Shown here piece by piece: positions 12,501 through 26,478 of a stretch of 64,000 nt of DNA. The notes below the pieces were generated by a model. The model was given only the letters and a program-made list of their open reading frames with translations, was not told the origin of the DNA and searched no databases. This stretch comes from Apostichopus japonicus (Eukaryota; Echinodermata; Holothuroidea; Aspidochirotida; Stichopodidae): the NCBI RefSeq assembly GCF_037975245.1, contig NC_092573.1:2604501-2668500 (forward strand). The letters run 5' to 3'. The translations under genes were made by a program, and so were the position numbers. Each line of letters opens with the position of its first letter. Positions within the stretch are counted from its first letter, which is position 1.

Positions 12501-15500
12501 GCAATTCTGCAAGGTATGTGACACGTAATTCCTGCAAGGTGGTTTACTTAGTAAATATTCTGAAATGTATGATGCACACTTCCTGTAATTCAATCCTGAG
12601 GGTGATTTGTGTGGAATTTTGAATATGTTTCATACATATATTATATGCCTATTATGTTCATATAAAACTACCTGGGCACAATTTTGTACTTTCTAACAAG
12701 ATTCAATTGGTGAACGGGCATAATGCATACAGTATGTCAAAGACAAAAACAATTTTATCACATTAACTTGTTCTCATTGCTATGGATTTTTGCAATCTTT
12801 CCTGCCGCAAATTCTGAAATAATTTGCTTCCATAAATGCTGTTTCTTAGTGAGTGTTTGCAATAATAAAATCTGTCCTATATGTTGAAGTATATTTAAAA
12901 AGAAGTTACCTTTAGTTTGTTGGCTATTTATTATCATTGTTTGCCATAACAACACTGATCATTTTTCCCCCGATGCCAAAAAGAGTGAAAAAATAAACAA
13001 AGGCAGCAGCAACATTTTGAAGGAACGAAAAACTGAAACGGTCAAATCTGTACCAGTACATGTCACATGTTCAAAGATGGCAGTGCTCTTACATATAACT
13101 TTGCAACAATGACATCTCACAAGATTGATAAGCCAACCTATATTTGGTTGTGAAGTTTTCATAACTAGTTGTTTCCCCACAAGAGGGAAAGACAAAGATA
13201 TTTTGCTTCTCCAATAATAAATGTATGCTTGTTGTTGGGGTGAAGTGGGGGGGGGGGGCGGGGTGGAGGTGGACTTCTTACAGATCTCACTTCTGTGCAA
13301 TTTGATATTGTGTCCTCTGAAATGAATATTCATGGTTTAAACAGCTATTTGCTACTGTTCTCTCATAGTTTCTGTATTATGAAAGGACTATCACTCTTTG
13401 AAGTGCTAATTACAGTGGTTACTCTATATAACTACACAACTACAGTAGGTGATTGCAATCTTTGCCATCCGCAGTTTTTGTTTCTCAGCTTATTTTCACA
13501 CTTCCTGCGATATTCTTACTCAGTTTGTGAAGCAACTTTACTGCATAAAAAACATTTGTAGAATATTTACTCGTATGCTGTAAACAGGTACAAGGGGGAA
13601 ATACCCTAAAGTAAATTTTTATTAGTACTTACAGTAGGCAACAGGATTCCCCTAAAAGTGACAAGTTGCATTCTTTATGCTGTGGTGTGCACAAAAATAG
13701 ATATTACTTCATGTATTTTACTATTTGGGTATTTAATATCTGATTAAAGACTATTTAGGTGTCAATTGTGCATAGAGAATTGATACTTTGTTAATTACAA
13801 AGTTTTGTTGTTTACTTGTGATTGTAACAATGGTATTTGTTAAGTCAAAAGTGCACCTGTTTCAGGCTTGCATAAACATTGTGCAACATAAAGGCAACTT
13901 CTTCAAGAGTATTGCATCATTTGCATGTCCAGTATCTGTTGCATAGAATCAGGGTGTACATTTACACAACTAATCTAAGCATTTGCAGTTATTGGGTAGG
14001 TCTGGACTTGATTATGTTGCTTATATCAGACACATTTCAATGGGTAGGGGGGGGGGGAGGGTGGGAGAGAGGGGTGGCTGGAGTTAGCAATTAAGAAGTT
14101 AAGAAGTCTCTCATTTGACTGCCTCTAATGAGTCAGTTATGTATGATCTTTTATCTGATACTCTTCCACATCATGAGATTTACAATTTTACAAAGTAAAG
14201 ACATCTGAATCTGAATGGGTTAAGTTGGCAAAAGTCCTACTAGAGGACATAAACGCCAACCGAGCGCTACAAAGTATGAGTAATAGTTATAAGTTATTGG
14301 AAAGCAAAACAAGAGTAAGTTTAAACTTGTCTTTGAAACAGTCTAGACTAGGTGCATGCACGATGTCTGATGGCAAAGCATTCCAATCTTTGAAGGTGCG
14401 AGGGAGAAGGAATATTTATATAAATTATTTCTAGCATAGGGAACTTGGAAGTTAAGATCACGTTTATATCTTTTGTAAACTTGTGTTGACTTATTTGATT
14501 GTTTGTATGCATCCATTGAATTCTTGGTTACATTTCTATGATAAATCTAGGAAACCTTTAAAAATGTTTGCATTTGCTTAATAGCATTTACTAAAAAGTA
14601 CACATTTATTCAGTTCACCATTCACAGGTCCACTAGAGTTGGAGGTGGCTGACATTATTAACTGTAAAATATTAACAAGAGTTGTTGAGAGCAAAAAGTT
14701 GTCAAGTGGAGTTTAAAACTTAACATTAAGTGGTTGGTTGAATATGAGAAATATTTTAAGATTTCAAGGTTTATTCCAATGAAAACCTTAATTATATATC
14801 ATTAACTTTTAATTCTTCTCTTTGTCCTGTTCAGGCATATTGCAGCAAAAGACCGACTATACATTTCAATGGCAACTGTGGTGTAAGTATTTATTTATAT
14901 GGAGCCTGTTAAAAGTTGAAAGAGGTCATTTCATCATACAGAATAGCAAACAGAGAGATTGGTCCAACAGTTGCAGTATGAAAGAGGAGTGTTCCACAGA
15001 AGCACAGCTGGGTTTTGGTAGTTAACAATGGATGAGCAACTGGAATGATAAGAAGGGATTAAAGAACAATGCCTGGTCTAAATAACTTGTGTGCCTCTCA
15101 GGAAGTCTGTTGAGCACTTGTCTCAAAAGTTCAGTAAGGTTTGACTGCAGCCACAAGTATTATAATGGCCTGGTAGATTACAACAACTTTAAAGAGAGGA
15201 GGTCTTTGTGTAGAGATGTGTATTACTTATGGGGGCTGCCTGACATTCAACCTCCCCCACCCCCACCCACCCTCTCCCCAGCCTCTCTGTTATTGTTTTC
15301 TTCCATCACTGCAGAATTCTCAGTTTCCATTGAATGCACCAGTAACAGTATTCAAGCTGAAAAATTGCAAGTGTAATCCTGTCCTACCGTCACAGTAACT
15401 TGAATATTCAAAGTTACCATAACAAAGAAATGCATAAAAAAGGAGCAAAATTCCACAGATTATTGGAGGTTTTGTTCTGTATCGGCAATCACTTGGGAAT

Positions 15501-18500
15501 GTTCATAAAAGACTAACTATCTTGCTACTACGTGACATTCTTGGGAAGAAGAATCCTTTGTCCCTGAGATGGACTTCTGAAGGTTCTGAAACTCAAAATG
15601 TTCCAGGGAACTGACTTTCTACGATCAGTGTAATTACCACAAAATATGAAAATAAGAACTGATCTTGCAAAGTTATGCAAGAAAACTTGATGCTGTCAAA
15701 ATTGTGAAACACATCTCTCAGATGTGGGACCTGAAGTATATTTTTTTCTTTCTTTTCCTTTATTTCAAAAATGTTTGCAGGTACGTAATCTTGTCTTCGT
15801 TGGTGTAGAAATGATACCACCAGGTTTTTCAGTAAATAACAACTGGTACAGAGGTATTAACATTCTTTAAATTAACCCAATCCCAGACGAGAAAGGGAAT
15901 CCAAACCCCACGCCTCTAGAGGTGAGAATGTAATATTACCATTTACCATCTAATTTTCACTGAATTCTTTTAACCTATTGTTTGGATGCAGGCAATCACA
16001 GTACCCAGGTACGATGAGACGAGCAAACGGACTAAGAGGCATGAATACAAGTTCACCGTGCAGCCGATTCAGGCACCGGAGAAGAGCAGCTTGGAATGCA
16101 TACAGCAATTTAGAAACAAGTAAGTCCGTGTTCTATGTAAATGTGTTTAACTTTGATGGGGAACCGGTTGAAAAAAGCAGCAGCAGAACCAATTCAGATT
16201 ATAGAGTGTCAGTGTTTTGAATCATAATAATAACAATATTTTTCTTATGCAGGCAATGTCAGTAATTACATATATTGACAACAATGGTATTCTGTACAGA
16301 ACTCCTGCACCGTACCTGCAGCTAACTTACAGGTGGTACGGAGTTTGTTGTCGCCAGGAACATGTAGGACCATTCCAGCTCCAGTTCTTACTGTTGAATG
16401 CCTGTTTATTCAATGCTTGAGAAGTGTTCCACCAAACGTGAAAAACAAAAGAACATTTTGGTTTTTTGTGTGATAATCTTATACATACATGTTATGACAT
16501 GATATCATCAACAAGAATGTTGTTTTTGTGTGTCTGATAAACTCATTCATGTTTTGATCTCTTGTAGTGGTAGTTTTGCTTTTGTAGTTTTACATTGACA
16601 GTAACCGCATTCCAGCAATTCCTTGTTCTTTGGATAAGGTAATCGTTTCCTTGAAAACCGACCAATTTTTGTCTCTCCGATTGATGGATATCATTCTTCA
16701 TGCAGCTACAAAGTAATCCAAAGATTATTTAGTTTTTTTGTGCATGTGAGAAACAGGTCAGTCGGTGTTCAACTCTTAGCAGATAGCAGTGATTCGTTCT
16801 GCCATGTGGTCAAGATGTGACCTCAGTCAGGCTTATAAAACAATAAGTAAAAGATGAAGGTTGCTGCTGGTAGAACAGTTTATCATTGTGGGTCAACAGT
16901 GGAATAACACATCACTTACCTGTCTGCTCACAACAACTGCACTGATGCTTTATTGAGTGTAGAGCATCCAGTAACTTTTGTTAGCACCAGAGACAGACCT
17001 GAGTTTTCTGAGATCGTTGACAAGAAAAGAAAGCCTTCGCTTTTCTACCGAAGGCTGTTGGTACCAAAATTGAGAAATGTCTGATTGTTGATTTGGTCAT
17101 TAATTAGCTCTATTAAAGATGAAAAACAGAAGGATGATTAGTGTTTAGCATCACAAGTCTACCCAATCTCCTGAATCATGTGGGAGGTGTGCTACCATGG
17201 CAACGATGATAATCACACAGCCAGTACTTAGCAAGTATGAATGTCATAATTGGTTAAACACATTGGCATCACTCCCAAGACAGGCATACAAAAAAGAAAT
17301 TAAAAAAGAAATAACCACCGGTGTGGTTTTTACTTGGTTTTTTGTTATATTTCTCTGAAAAATAGTATAGTTGTAAATGAGAACTTGCATTTACCAGAAA
17401 ATTAATGTAAAGGGTTATTTTCTGTGGTGGGTTTTAAAAGCACTTTTAACCCTTTCAATTGGTAAAGTAATAACCTTGAGCCATGTGACAAATTTTTTCG
17501 TTGTTTGTTGTCACGATACCTCCCGAGACTAGTTAAATATGTAGTACATAGGGTACACTGGAGAACAAAAGTTTGAATTACTTAAAGAGGTAAAAGGAGA
17601 CTATAATTAAGGCTTACTATGAGTAGATACTTTGATATCCCTCTGCACCTTCTCCACCCCTCCCCCACCCCATCTCCCTGACTAATCTCATAGTTTTAGT
17701 GCTGATAGGGAGGCATAGCTAGCAGGCCTGACAAGAGGTTGGGTCAGCCCCGGAGCATGGGATATGTATACGGATGAATAAGGTCAGGGTTGCAATCCAC
17801 CAGAAGAACTCTTGAGACATCCATGTTCAAGTAACATGAATTTATGAAGACTTTGATAAGGGGACCCAGTGATGTAATCATCCTGGGGGGGGGCAGACCT
17901 GGCTTTTGATGCCCCTGGATACAGGGGCATATGGCAGTGTCAGTTGAGGGCTGGATAAGGTTTTGCTCCACTACATTTGTACAACACACTGTTTCAGTGG
18001 CAAGTTTTGGTAGCAACCACCATATCACTGATTGTAGAATGTCATGACTAGACTTCATAACCAAAGAAATGAAAGTGTATGTATTTTTAGAACATTGTTT
18101 TGTTTGCATTATCAATTTTGGTTACTGTTTGCATTTTCATAAACATATTTTGGTCTTGACACATAGTTTACAAAAATTCTGTCTTTGCAAGATTCAACGA
18201 TCGACACTTGGCATTTTGCCAGGTGCCATTGTTATGCAAGCCAATAACAACAGACTTATGAACAAAGCAATTGGCTTGACTTTGAAGTTTTTCAGCAGAA
18301 TCCTTGCCAAGCATTCATTCATATGGCATCTGGGCATCTAGGAATTTTGTTTTTAATTTAAACTGTATGAATAGTATATTCACCATTGATCCAGGTCATA
18401 AATGTGTATGTCTGCTGTACCTTCCAAGAAATACTTCACAGACAACAAATGGATTGTAAAGATCTTTTCTTGTGATCCAGTTTTAATAGGAAAATATTAT

Positions 18501-21500
18501 TTGCACTACCACCATCACAACAAAGAATATGTAAAACTTAGTGCTGTATCCAGAATAGTCTGATACACAGCGCCATGGTCGAGTGAATAAGCCGGTATCA
18601 TTGGATAGCTGAGGAATGAAACCAAGCGTACTGGAGGTCATGGGTTCGATTCCTAGGCTGGCGGTAGTAAGGGTGACTCCTCGAGAAATCCGTCCGGTTT
18701 TCCGTTTGACACATTTGGTCCTTCTTAATTGTAAAAAGGGCCAAATTTGTAAATTGGATAATAGCCACCGGACGTGAAGTGTAAGTTACGATATAAAAGC
18801 CTTTTGGCTTCTCCCACATGCACATATGTGGTTGCTTCAACGTGGCTCCTTCCAGGCGAATTATTGTAGCTCCAAGACAAGTGAAAGACAAATTTTAACC
18901 CTAAGGATAGGAATCATGCCCACTGTCAGATCCCTGGAAAAATATTACGAACAGAGATCTTGAAAAATGATTCTGACCAGAGAGTTTAAGTAGTCCTGAG
19001 TGGTTTGATGAACTCATTCTTTTGAGTTCCCGTGGTGTTCTGCAAAACTGACTGTTTAGAGATCATGGAACACGATAATGAAAGAAGAATTGCTTTCTCT
19101 AAAGTTGCTAAACTACTGTATCCTTTTCCCCAGATTTGAAGGAGAGTAATATAAAGTATTAAACTTTGACTTGGTCTTGACTGGACCAACTTGAACAATA
19201 GCTCTGAATTCTGTACATCATATACAGTATTCTTCCCAAGGGAATGTACTTGCAATTATCCTGACATGTTATGCTAATGTTCGCATCAAATTTTTGCATA
19301 AAATTTTTGCATAAAAATATCAAATTTTTGTTATGGCAGTATTTGAAGTCTCTGAATTCTGTCTCTTGCATAGCATTTTGGCGACGCAATACTTAGATAA
19401 ATTATTCTCCGACAAGGTGTACAAACTAATCTTCATTACTTCACATTTTGCGTAGTAAGGTTATAAAAAACGAACAGCAAACATCTCATGATTTGTGACG
19501 CAAACCCTTGTGAAGTTCAACAAATGTGCCATTTGTCACATTTCGCCAGACCGACCGTGTGATTTGATACCCGCGTTACGACCGAAGAAAGCAATTTAGC
19601 TGCCGTACATGATGCTGTAGTTGCAGAACATAATCTTGTCTTCAAATCAGTCCAGGCTACAAAATGCAAGCTGCATAAAAAAAAATCTATTATGTACAAA
19701 GGGCCAACAGGAATGCTCAGTTCAATTTTAATTAAACATTTAACTCCCAATGTCTCAGTTAAGTACGCAGATTCATGACGAAAAATGGCCAAAATTAAAG
19801 TCAGTACTTAACATTTACTGATTTAGTCATTTTCTACATGACTGTGAAATTTTCTCATATATATGCTTTTACCTCACAAAAGGAAGAAAAAAAGGGGAAA
19901 AAAAGGAATAAAGAAGATAAAAAAAAGGACTGCACAGTCACATTGAAACAGATTCACGGCTGAATTAGTATCATGACGTCAAGTGCTGTCTTTTCGTCAG
20001 TTATTGACGTATTTGGAGGGACGTAAATAAGGGGTGCTCAAACGGCTGACAGGGCTTCTTAAGAAAGGAAAACAGGATTTTTGCAAATGAGAATGGATCA
20101 TATTGTCTTTTGTTTCAGTTAAAAAGAAAAGCGCAGACAAAAAGATATATTTATATCTCAAGCTGTGTTATTCAGTGAGTGAATTGTACAAAGTATTTCT
20201 ATTATATTATTCAAGGACGAGCAGGTTGTTGTTGTGTGGCGATAATGCCTCTGGCCTTTAATTTTTTTTTTTCTTCTTTTTTCTCTTAAAGGGTTATATG
20301 TAAAATATCTATTTGTAGATTGTTAGTAACTAATATGAACTTCCCTTAGTCAAATGTTTAACAAAAAGAAGAAATTTTTTTTTAAACATACTATATTGAT
20401 CTATATATAGTATAAAGTTTATTGAACCATATTCAAGTTGTTGGCCTCAATTCATGAAGACATTTAAAAAAAAAGAGAAACACTTGATGGTTAATGGTAT
20501 ATTAGTTTTTGTGTTTTGGGGGGGCTTCCACATGATTGTAAAGAATGTTCACAAAACTGCACATCTGTTTTGCGAGAAGGTGGTCGCCAGTGAGAGCTAC
20601 ACATATGGTCATAATGTGGTTGCAGTAGTATGTATTGTGGGGTCTGTAAGTCAGATGTGTTTGTTACAGAGACAATATGGTCAAAAATATTGTAATATTG
20701 AATATTCTGTACATTACACTTGACAAGTAAGAAACAGTGGGCTTTTTTTTAAATGTTGCTTGTACTGATGTTCTGCTGTGTTTTCTGATGCATCATTTGA
20801 ATTGCAGAATAAATTAGGTCACCAGTGAATTGCAGTTGCTATGGAGCTTGTGGATCTCAGTGTGCTGTATTACTTAACAGTACAGACAGACATTACGTTA
20901 AGTACAATGTTGGAGTGTACAAGTATTCCTAGATTACAGTGTGTACAATCTTTTAAACAGCTGCCGTATCTCTGACCTTACAAGATTTAAAATTAAATTT
21001 AAAATATTTCATTATTCTGCTTCACAAGTATCACAAAGGATGTTGTATACAGTACCTCAGAATTTCAAAGTTTTTCATATTTCATGATAAACTGAGAATT
21101 AGCCTAAGTGTATAATAAGTGGTACATTCTTAAGCTTAAACCTTATTTTGCCTATTAAAAAAAGAATGGTTGACAGTTTTTCGCAGATAACCAGAAAAAT
21201 ACAAAACTACGGTCACCACACCTGTGAATGAATATGCATTGATTCACAGTAGATAGTGTTAAAGTAGGTTGAAAGTAAACTGTAAGTTGTATAGTAAAGC
21301 TTGTAGTTACTATTCATTGGTTTATAGGTAACTGTACATATCGATTGAACTATTTTGGGCAAGACTAAATAGCAGTGGGATATATGACATTGTTTGAAGT
21401 ACAGACTGACTCGAAGAGAGATTTTTTATTATTTTGTAAAAAATTGTCTAGAATTTCTTTCACATTGGCTAAGTTTGTCGAGTGTAAGATTTGTTTCACT

Positions 21501-24500
21501 TTAGCTAATTTTTCTAAATGTAACATTTGTTTCACTTTAATAGCTAACTTTTCTAAATGTAACATTTGTTTCACTTTAGCTAGCTTTTCTAAATGTGACA
21601 TTTGTCTCACTTAAGCTAACTTTTCTAAATTATGGTAATATACCAAAGCTTCATGATGTGTAATATGTTTAGCTAAATCACCAATCGTTAACAATCTACA
21701 AGTGCCACGAAACAAGTTTTACTTACAGTATTTCGACCCCGAAGCGGATCTACAGGATGTGACCATGTTACTCTATCACGCCCAGGCAAAAGTATACCCT
21801 GTTTACTCAGAGAAGTTTGTTTCCTTTAGGTTCTCTAAATAATCAAAGTACATGCCCCGTCTGACCCACGTATCACAGCCATACTGTATATCTGTGTGGC
21901 ATTTCTATTTTTTCTCTGCTTTTCACACTAGATGTGTTTGCTTGTATACAATATTTTTCATTTGACCATGTCATAACATTCCGTGTTTTGTCAGCCTATG
22001 CTATTAGAAAGAAACAAAACAACATACTTCTCTGAAACTGTCAATATTAACTCAATTTTTTTTATGATTATTTTTTTTATTTAGTTTAATACCTGTTGTG
22101 TTGGAGTTGGGGTTAAACAGTTTTCTAACAGTGTAGTTATGTTGTTGAGTGCATACAGTACATGTTGTTGGATGCTGGGGTTAAACAGTTTTCTAACATT
22201 GTAGTTATGTTGTTGCATACCTGTTGTTGGAGGCTAGGGTTAAACAGTTTTCTTACAGTGTAGTTATGTTGTTGAGTGATGCAAAATATTAAACATCAGT
22301 TGTCTGAGAGGCAGTTTTGTACAGTAAAAACATGCACTCAAGGAACTAAATAGCCAATGGAAACTGATTTGCATTTAGCAAGAACAGAGTGGTTCATACT
22401 TATGCATTATACTTTTCACTGCATAGTTGAATGACTGTTGTGGTTGGGTTCCACCACATTGTTCAGTCTTCCATTTCATGAAAAAACAAATTGGTATTAA
22501 TATATATTTGTTGTGGGGGGGGAGGTGGGGGTGAAGGGGAAATTTCACAAATTGACTAAGACATTTGCAGGAAATATCAAGATGAAATTGAATATCCCAC
22601 ACCTCCTGCACACAGTATAACGGGTTTATAAATTTACGTGTGAGTTGAGCTGACTATAAAATGTTTGGTTGGACAAACAAGGATCTGCTTAAGGTTTTGT
22701 GAAGAACCACCAGTTCTTGTACAGTCAATTGAAGCACTTAGTTATGCAAATGCATTTAAAAAAAGAAAAACTGAAAGAAAAGCTATAGGCTATCTGAATA
22801 TGTACATATATTTATTGTACATTACAAACACTATCTATATTTGCAGCATATTTTTGTACTTGAAAATTCGGGAAACATTAAAAAAAGAAACTTCCTTACG
22901 TGGGAACAATGGATGCTAGCTTTGTTGATATTTTTTGAGCCAAAAATTAATTACACAATACATAATTAAATAATAACTTCCTTGAAGAACAAAGGAACAG
23001 AAAACAATAGCTATTAAGTTGACTTTAAATGTCCACGGAGAACTTGCAACGTCACAATTGAATTGTTGTTTCCCATTGTTTACTTATGCTAATTTGGCAT
23101 TTAAACAAAAATTGTATTCTTTGAATCATGTTGCACTTTGTTGTTATTAGTAAATGTATTCTTTGGAATCATTTCGCATTTGTTGTTACAAAGCAGAGAT
23201 GGGAGGGAGAGAGGTGATGGTACAGTGGATGTGTGTGTGGGGTGGATGGGGGGGGGTGGGTCAATAGATGTGGGGGAGAGGTGTGGGGCAGGCACTGGAG
23301 GTATAATGATGGTAAAGAAGTGCATATGGACTCTTTATGCAAGAACTTGTTATGAAGTTTGCTACATGTTTTTAAGGTGTTAAAAGTATGAAAATAACCA
23401 CAAAAACTGGTAAAACAACACCACATGACTGTTCTTCTCTGTAGTAATGTGAGTTATTGCAGAGACAGATGGCTTTGGTAACTGTACTACTAGATCCATT
23501 ACTAACTCATTTGGAGGTACTGTAGTGTGTACAGCAGCGCTTGCAGTTGCTCATCTCTTATCTTCAGACTACTACTGAACAGAAGTATCAGATTGATTAT
23601 ATATGACCTCAAATATTTGACATTGAGACCTGAAAGGAAAGTGTCAAGGTTGTTTTCTATGTACAACCCACAATTAATTTACAACAATGTAGCCCTGATT
23701 TATTACAGAGCCTATCACATCAAAGTCTATAGGCAAGTGTGTTATTGAAAGCTCCCACTATCCTGTCTGATTTCACTGTGATGTCATAATAAGCCCACAT
23801 TCAACAAATCATATTAAAATGAAGTCAAAACAGGTGTATTTCTTACTCTCTCTTGCATTCTGTCTTCAACTTCAATTACTTCCAGAATAGATTGCCGGGG
23901 GGGGGAGGGGGGCTTGGACGGGTGGTGGAAGAAGGTGGGGTAATTACTGTCACATTTAATATCCTGTAAGAGACAGCCTTCTTTGGTAGTAAAAAGCCTT
24001 CTTTCATTACCTTCTCTCATTTCTTTGTTCTTATCAAAGAAGAGGCTCAGAGCAGCTGGATTCCATTGGTGCCATGCAAACCAAGATCAGCATACATGCA
24101 ACAGATGAAGTATACAAAACAACTCAAGAACGTATGAAGCTAGCTGATGAAAATATGAAAAGAGTCAGGTGAGAGACCTTTAGGGTGGTAAACAGGTAGG
24201 GGATGGGATGACAGATTACAGTAGGGCTGATTGGGAAGTGCAATGTTGCCTCTTAATTCTTTGAATCAACTATATACCTGAACGGGGGGGGGGGGGTGGG
24301 GGGGAGGGACGAGGGGGTTTGAAGCATGTATCCCTTTCCCAGCCCTTTGTCTCGTACATTCATGGAGGCAGGTAGGGATAATTTGATGTCAGAGGTGGTA
24401 GTCTTGTTTTGCAGTGATGTACCAGATGTACCTTCTCTGCCTGTACCATTTTTATTTATAGAGGAGGAGGGGGGGGGGGGGGCAATGAGGCAAGAATTAC

Positions 24501-26316
24501 AGTGTAGTATTTAAACCTCCCCCTCCATCTTATTCATCCTTTGCTTATAGTTGTTATGTTTTGTTTGTTCTCTAGTTTTTGTTCAGGCTTATCTTTTGAT
24601 AGACCCATTGCTTTGTCTAACCAACATATTTTTTAACTAACAAATTCATTTCACAAGTAATTAATGTTAGATAGGGGCTATGCAACGAACAGGACTCCAT
24701 TCAGTGTTAAGTAATTCTTTAATTGGAGTATCAGGGAACAGGGCTTATCTTTACATGCTTCCTTTGCCAAGTGGTTGCCATATGTATTTGTAGGCTTAAG
24801 CTTCATACCACTATCTTTGTATCTTAGTGTTGAATGGCTACCATTTTCATAGCAACTGAAGTATTGCTGGTATGTAAATCGATAATTAAAACTCTTTCGC
24901 TTCCTTTATATTTCCTTCACGCAGTACTCAAGAGGTCAGCCAGGTTAATTTGAAACCTGGAAGAAAGGTGAAGATCAATTCACAGACATCATATGCAAAA
25001 AAGGTCATGTCAGCTCCGACGTCAGGGCCGATGCCTTCTTCTGTGCCCTCTGCCCCTCCACGGACTGCTTCCAGCTTGACCTCTAGTTCTTCCCAATTGA
25101 CTAAACCTCGTGCAATACCTCCCAAGTCTAGTGCCAAACCACCACCATCATCCATCACCAATAGCTTCAAGCCCACTCAAACAAAACCCAGTGTTCCTTC
25201 TCAGCCGGCTCGGAAATCAGCGGTGTACAATAAGCCATGCAGGTAAAAATTAAGCTCTGAGAATGCTAAGGTTATAGTATATAGTATGGTATATATATAA
25301 GTATATAGTTTAGTAGTAAATAGTATATATAGTATAGTATGAGTAGTCTTTCATGTACTGAAGAGACTGCAAAGTATGGCACAGGTTAATAAATGGTTTA
25401 AATTCAAGTGGACATTTGTCAGTAATTTTACTATAGCCATCATTGCTTACACCTTTCCCCTCCTCTCGCAACTCCCCCTCCCCCCTCCACCCCACAGGCC
25501 TGTTCTCCTGATATTTATAGCTGACATTTGAACACTATTCTGATAATCATATAAAGCCAGTGGATGGCTGAAAGGCCACAAGCTATTTAAATTGAAACTT
25601 TTCAGATTTTCTGTCTTTGAATATGTATTCATGAAATCAGTTGATCCCAAGAGTTCTAGTTGATTGTTTTGTTATGATGTAAATTTGTAATCTCCAAGTG
25701 TGAGAAGAGTTGAAGGCTTAGTCAGTATCATAGATGTTATAGTGCAGTGATGGACAGGAAACTGGTCAAGTCATTATTGTCATTATTTATAGATACACCT
25801 GGCAAAGAAAGTTGTTGGCTCTCACTTTTATAATTAGAACCTTCCTAATCGTTCTCCTTCTTTCACTCAGAGTAATATATCTCAATGTTGTTATTAGGTA
25901 TGTACTTGTCTTTATTCTCTGATGTAGATGATATATAATCCAAGCGTCCCCAAACTATTGGTCCCGTCCCAAGAATGGGTTGCCAAGGTTTTTTACATTG
26001 GGTCACAAGCCAGGTAGCAGGACACATGAAAAGGGATCTGTAAAAACAATGTGTCAGACGGGTAAACATCCTCCCTGTCGCCCGGTCTCCCAAACTTTGA
26101 TAAACGTGTTTGCTGTTGTTTGGTAAAGTTCAGTCAGTGTGCAATCAAATTGCAATAAATTTTGTAAATGTGCAGTGAACTCGTCAATCACCAGGGAGGA
26201 TACAAACATTGGGTGTTTATAGACCTTAGAACATTATAGGTTGCTGCCTAGGGAAACTACAACATGGGTCACCAAGGGAAATGCGAAGGAGGGGAATACA
26301 GGTCACCAACCTCCCA

Positions 26317-26384
<68 letters not shown>

Positions 26385-26439
26385 TTTGTAAATGTGCAGT
26401 GAACTCGTCAATCACCAGGGAGGATACAAACATTGGGTG

Positions 26440-26478
<39 letters not shown>

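Larger units (their letters stand above)
6592..14834 (+). other. ELL: ELL intron 1 (8.2 kb)
   Basis: Mostly unremarkable AT-rich DNA. It holds a TA-rich patch near 8510-8600, a G-run tract near 11226-11243, a TACTGTA-rich cryptic repeat near 11885-11985, G-runs at 13247 and 14046, and a LINE remnant at 14208-14516. No other exon was recognised. Confidence 0.7.
16120..24039 (+). other. ELL: ELL intron 3 (7.9 kb)
   Basis: Holds a tRNA-derived SINE (18571-18860), a 36-bp minisatellite (21459-21630), a 60-70-bp triplication (22091-22280) and G-rich tracts near 22514, 23250 and 23897. No additional exon was recognised. Confidence 0.7.

Noticed and set aside
18571-18663. Possible true tRNA gene
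   Set aside because: Boxes A and B are present, but the arms do not fit a full cloverleaf and a SINE body follows.
21365-21614. Open frames on both strands over a 36-bp repeat
   Set aside because: All repeat periods are multiples of three, so openness on both strands is expected without selection.
25942-26100. hAT-like ends (CCCCAAACTATTGG and TCTCCCAAACTTTG)
   Set aside because: Both phrases are in the same orientation, so they do not form inverted ends, and no target duplication was found.
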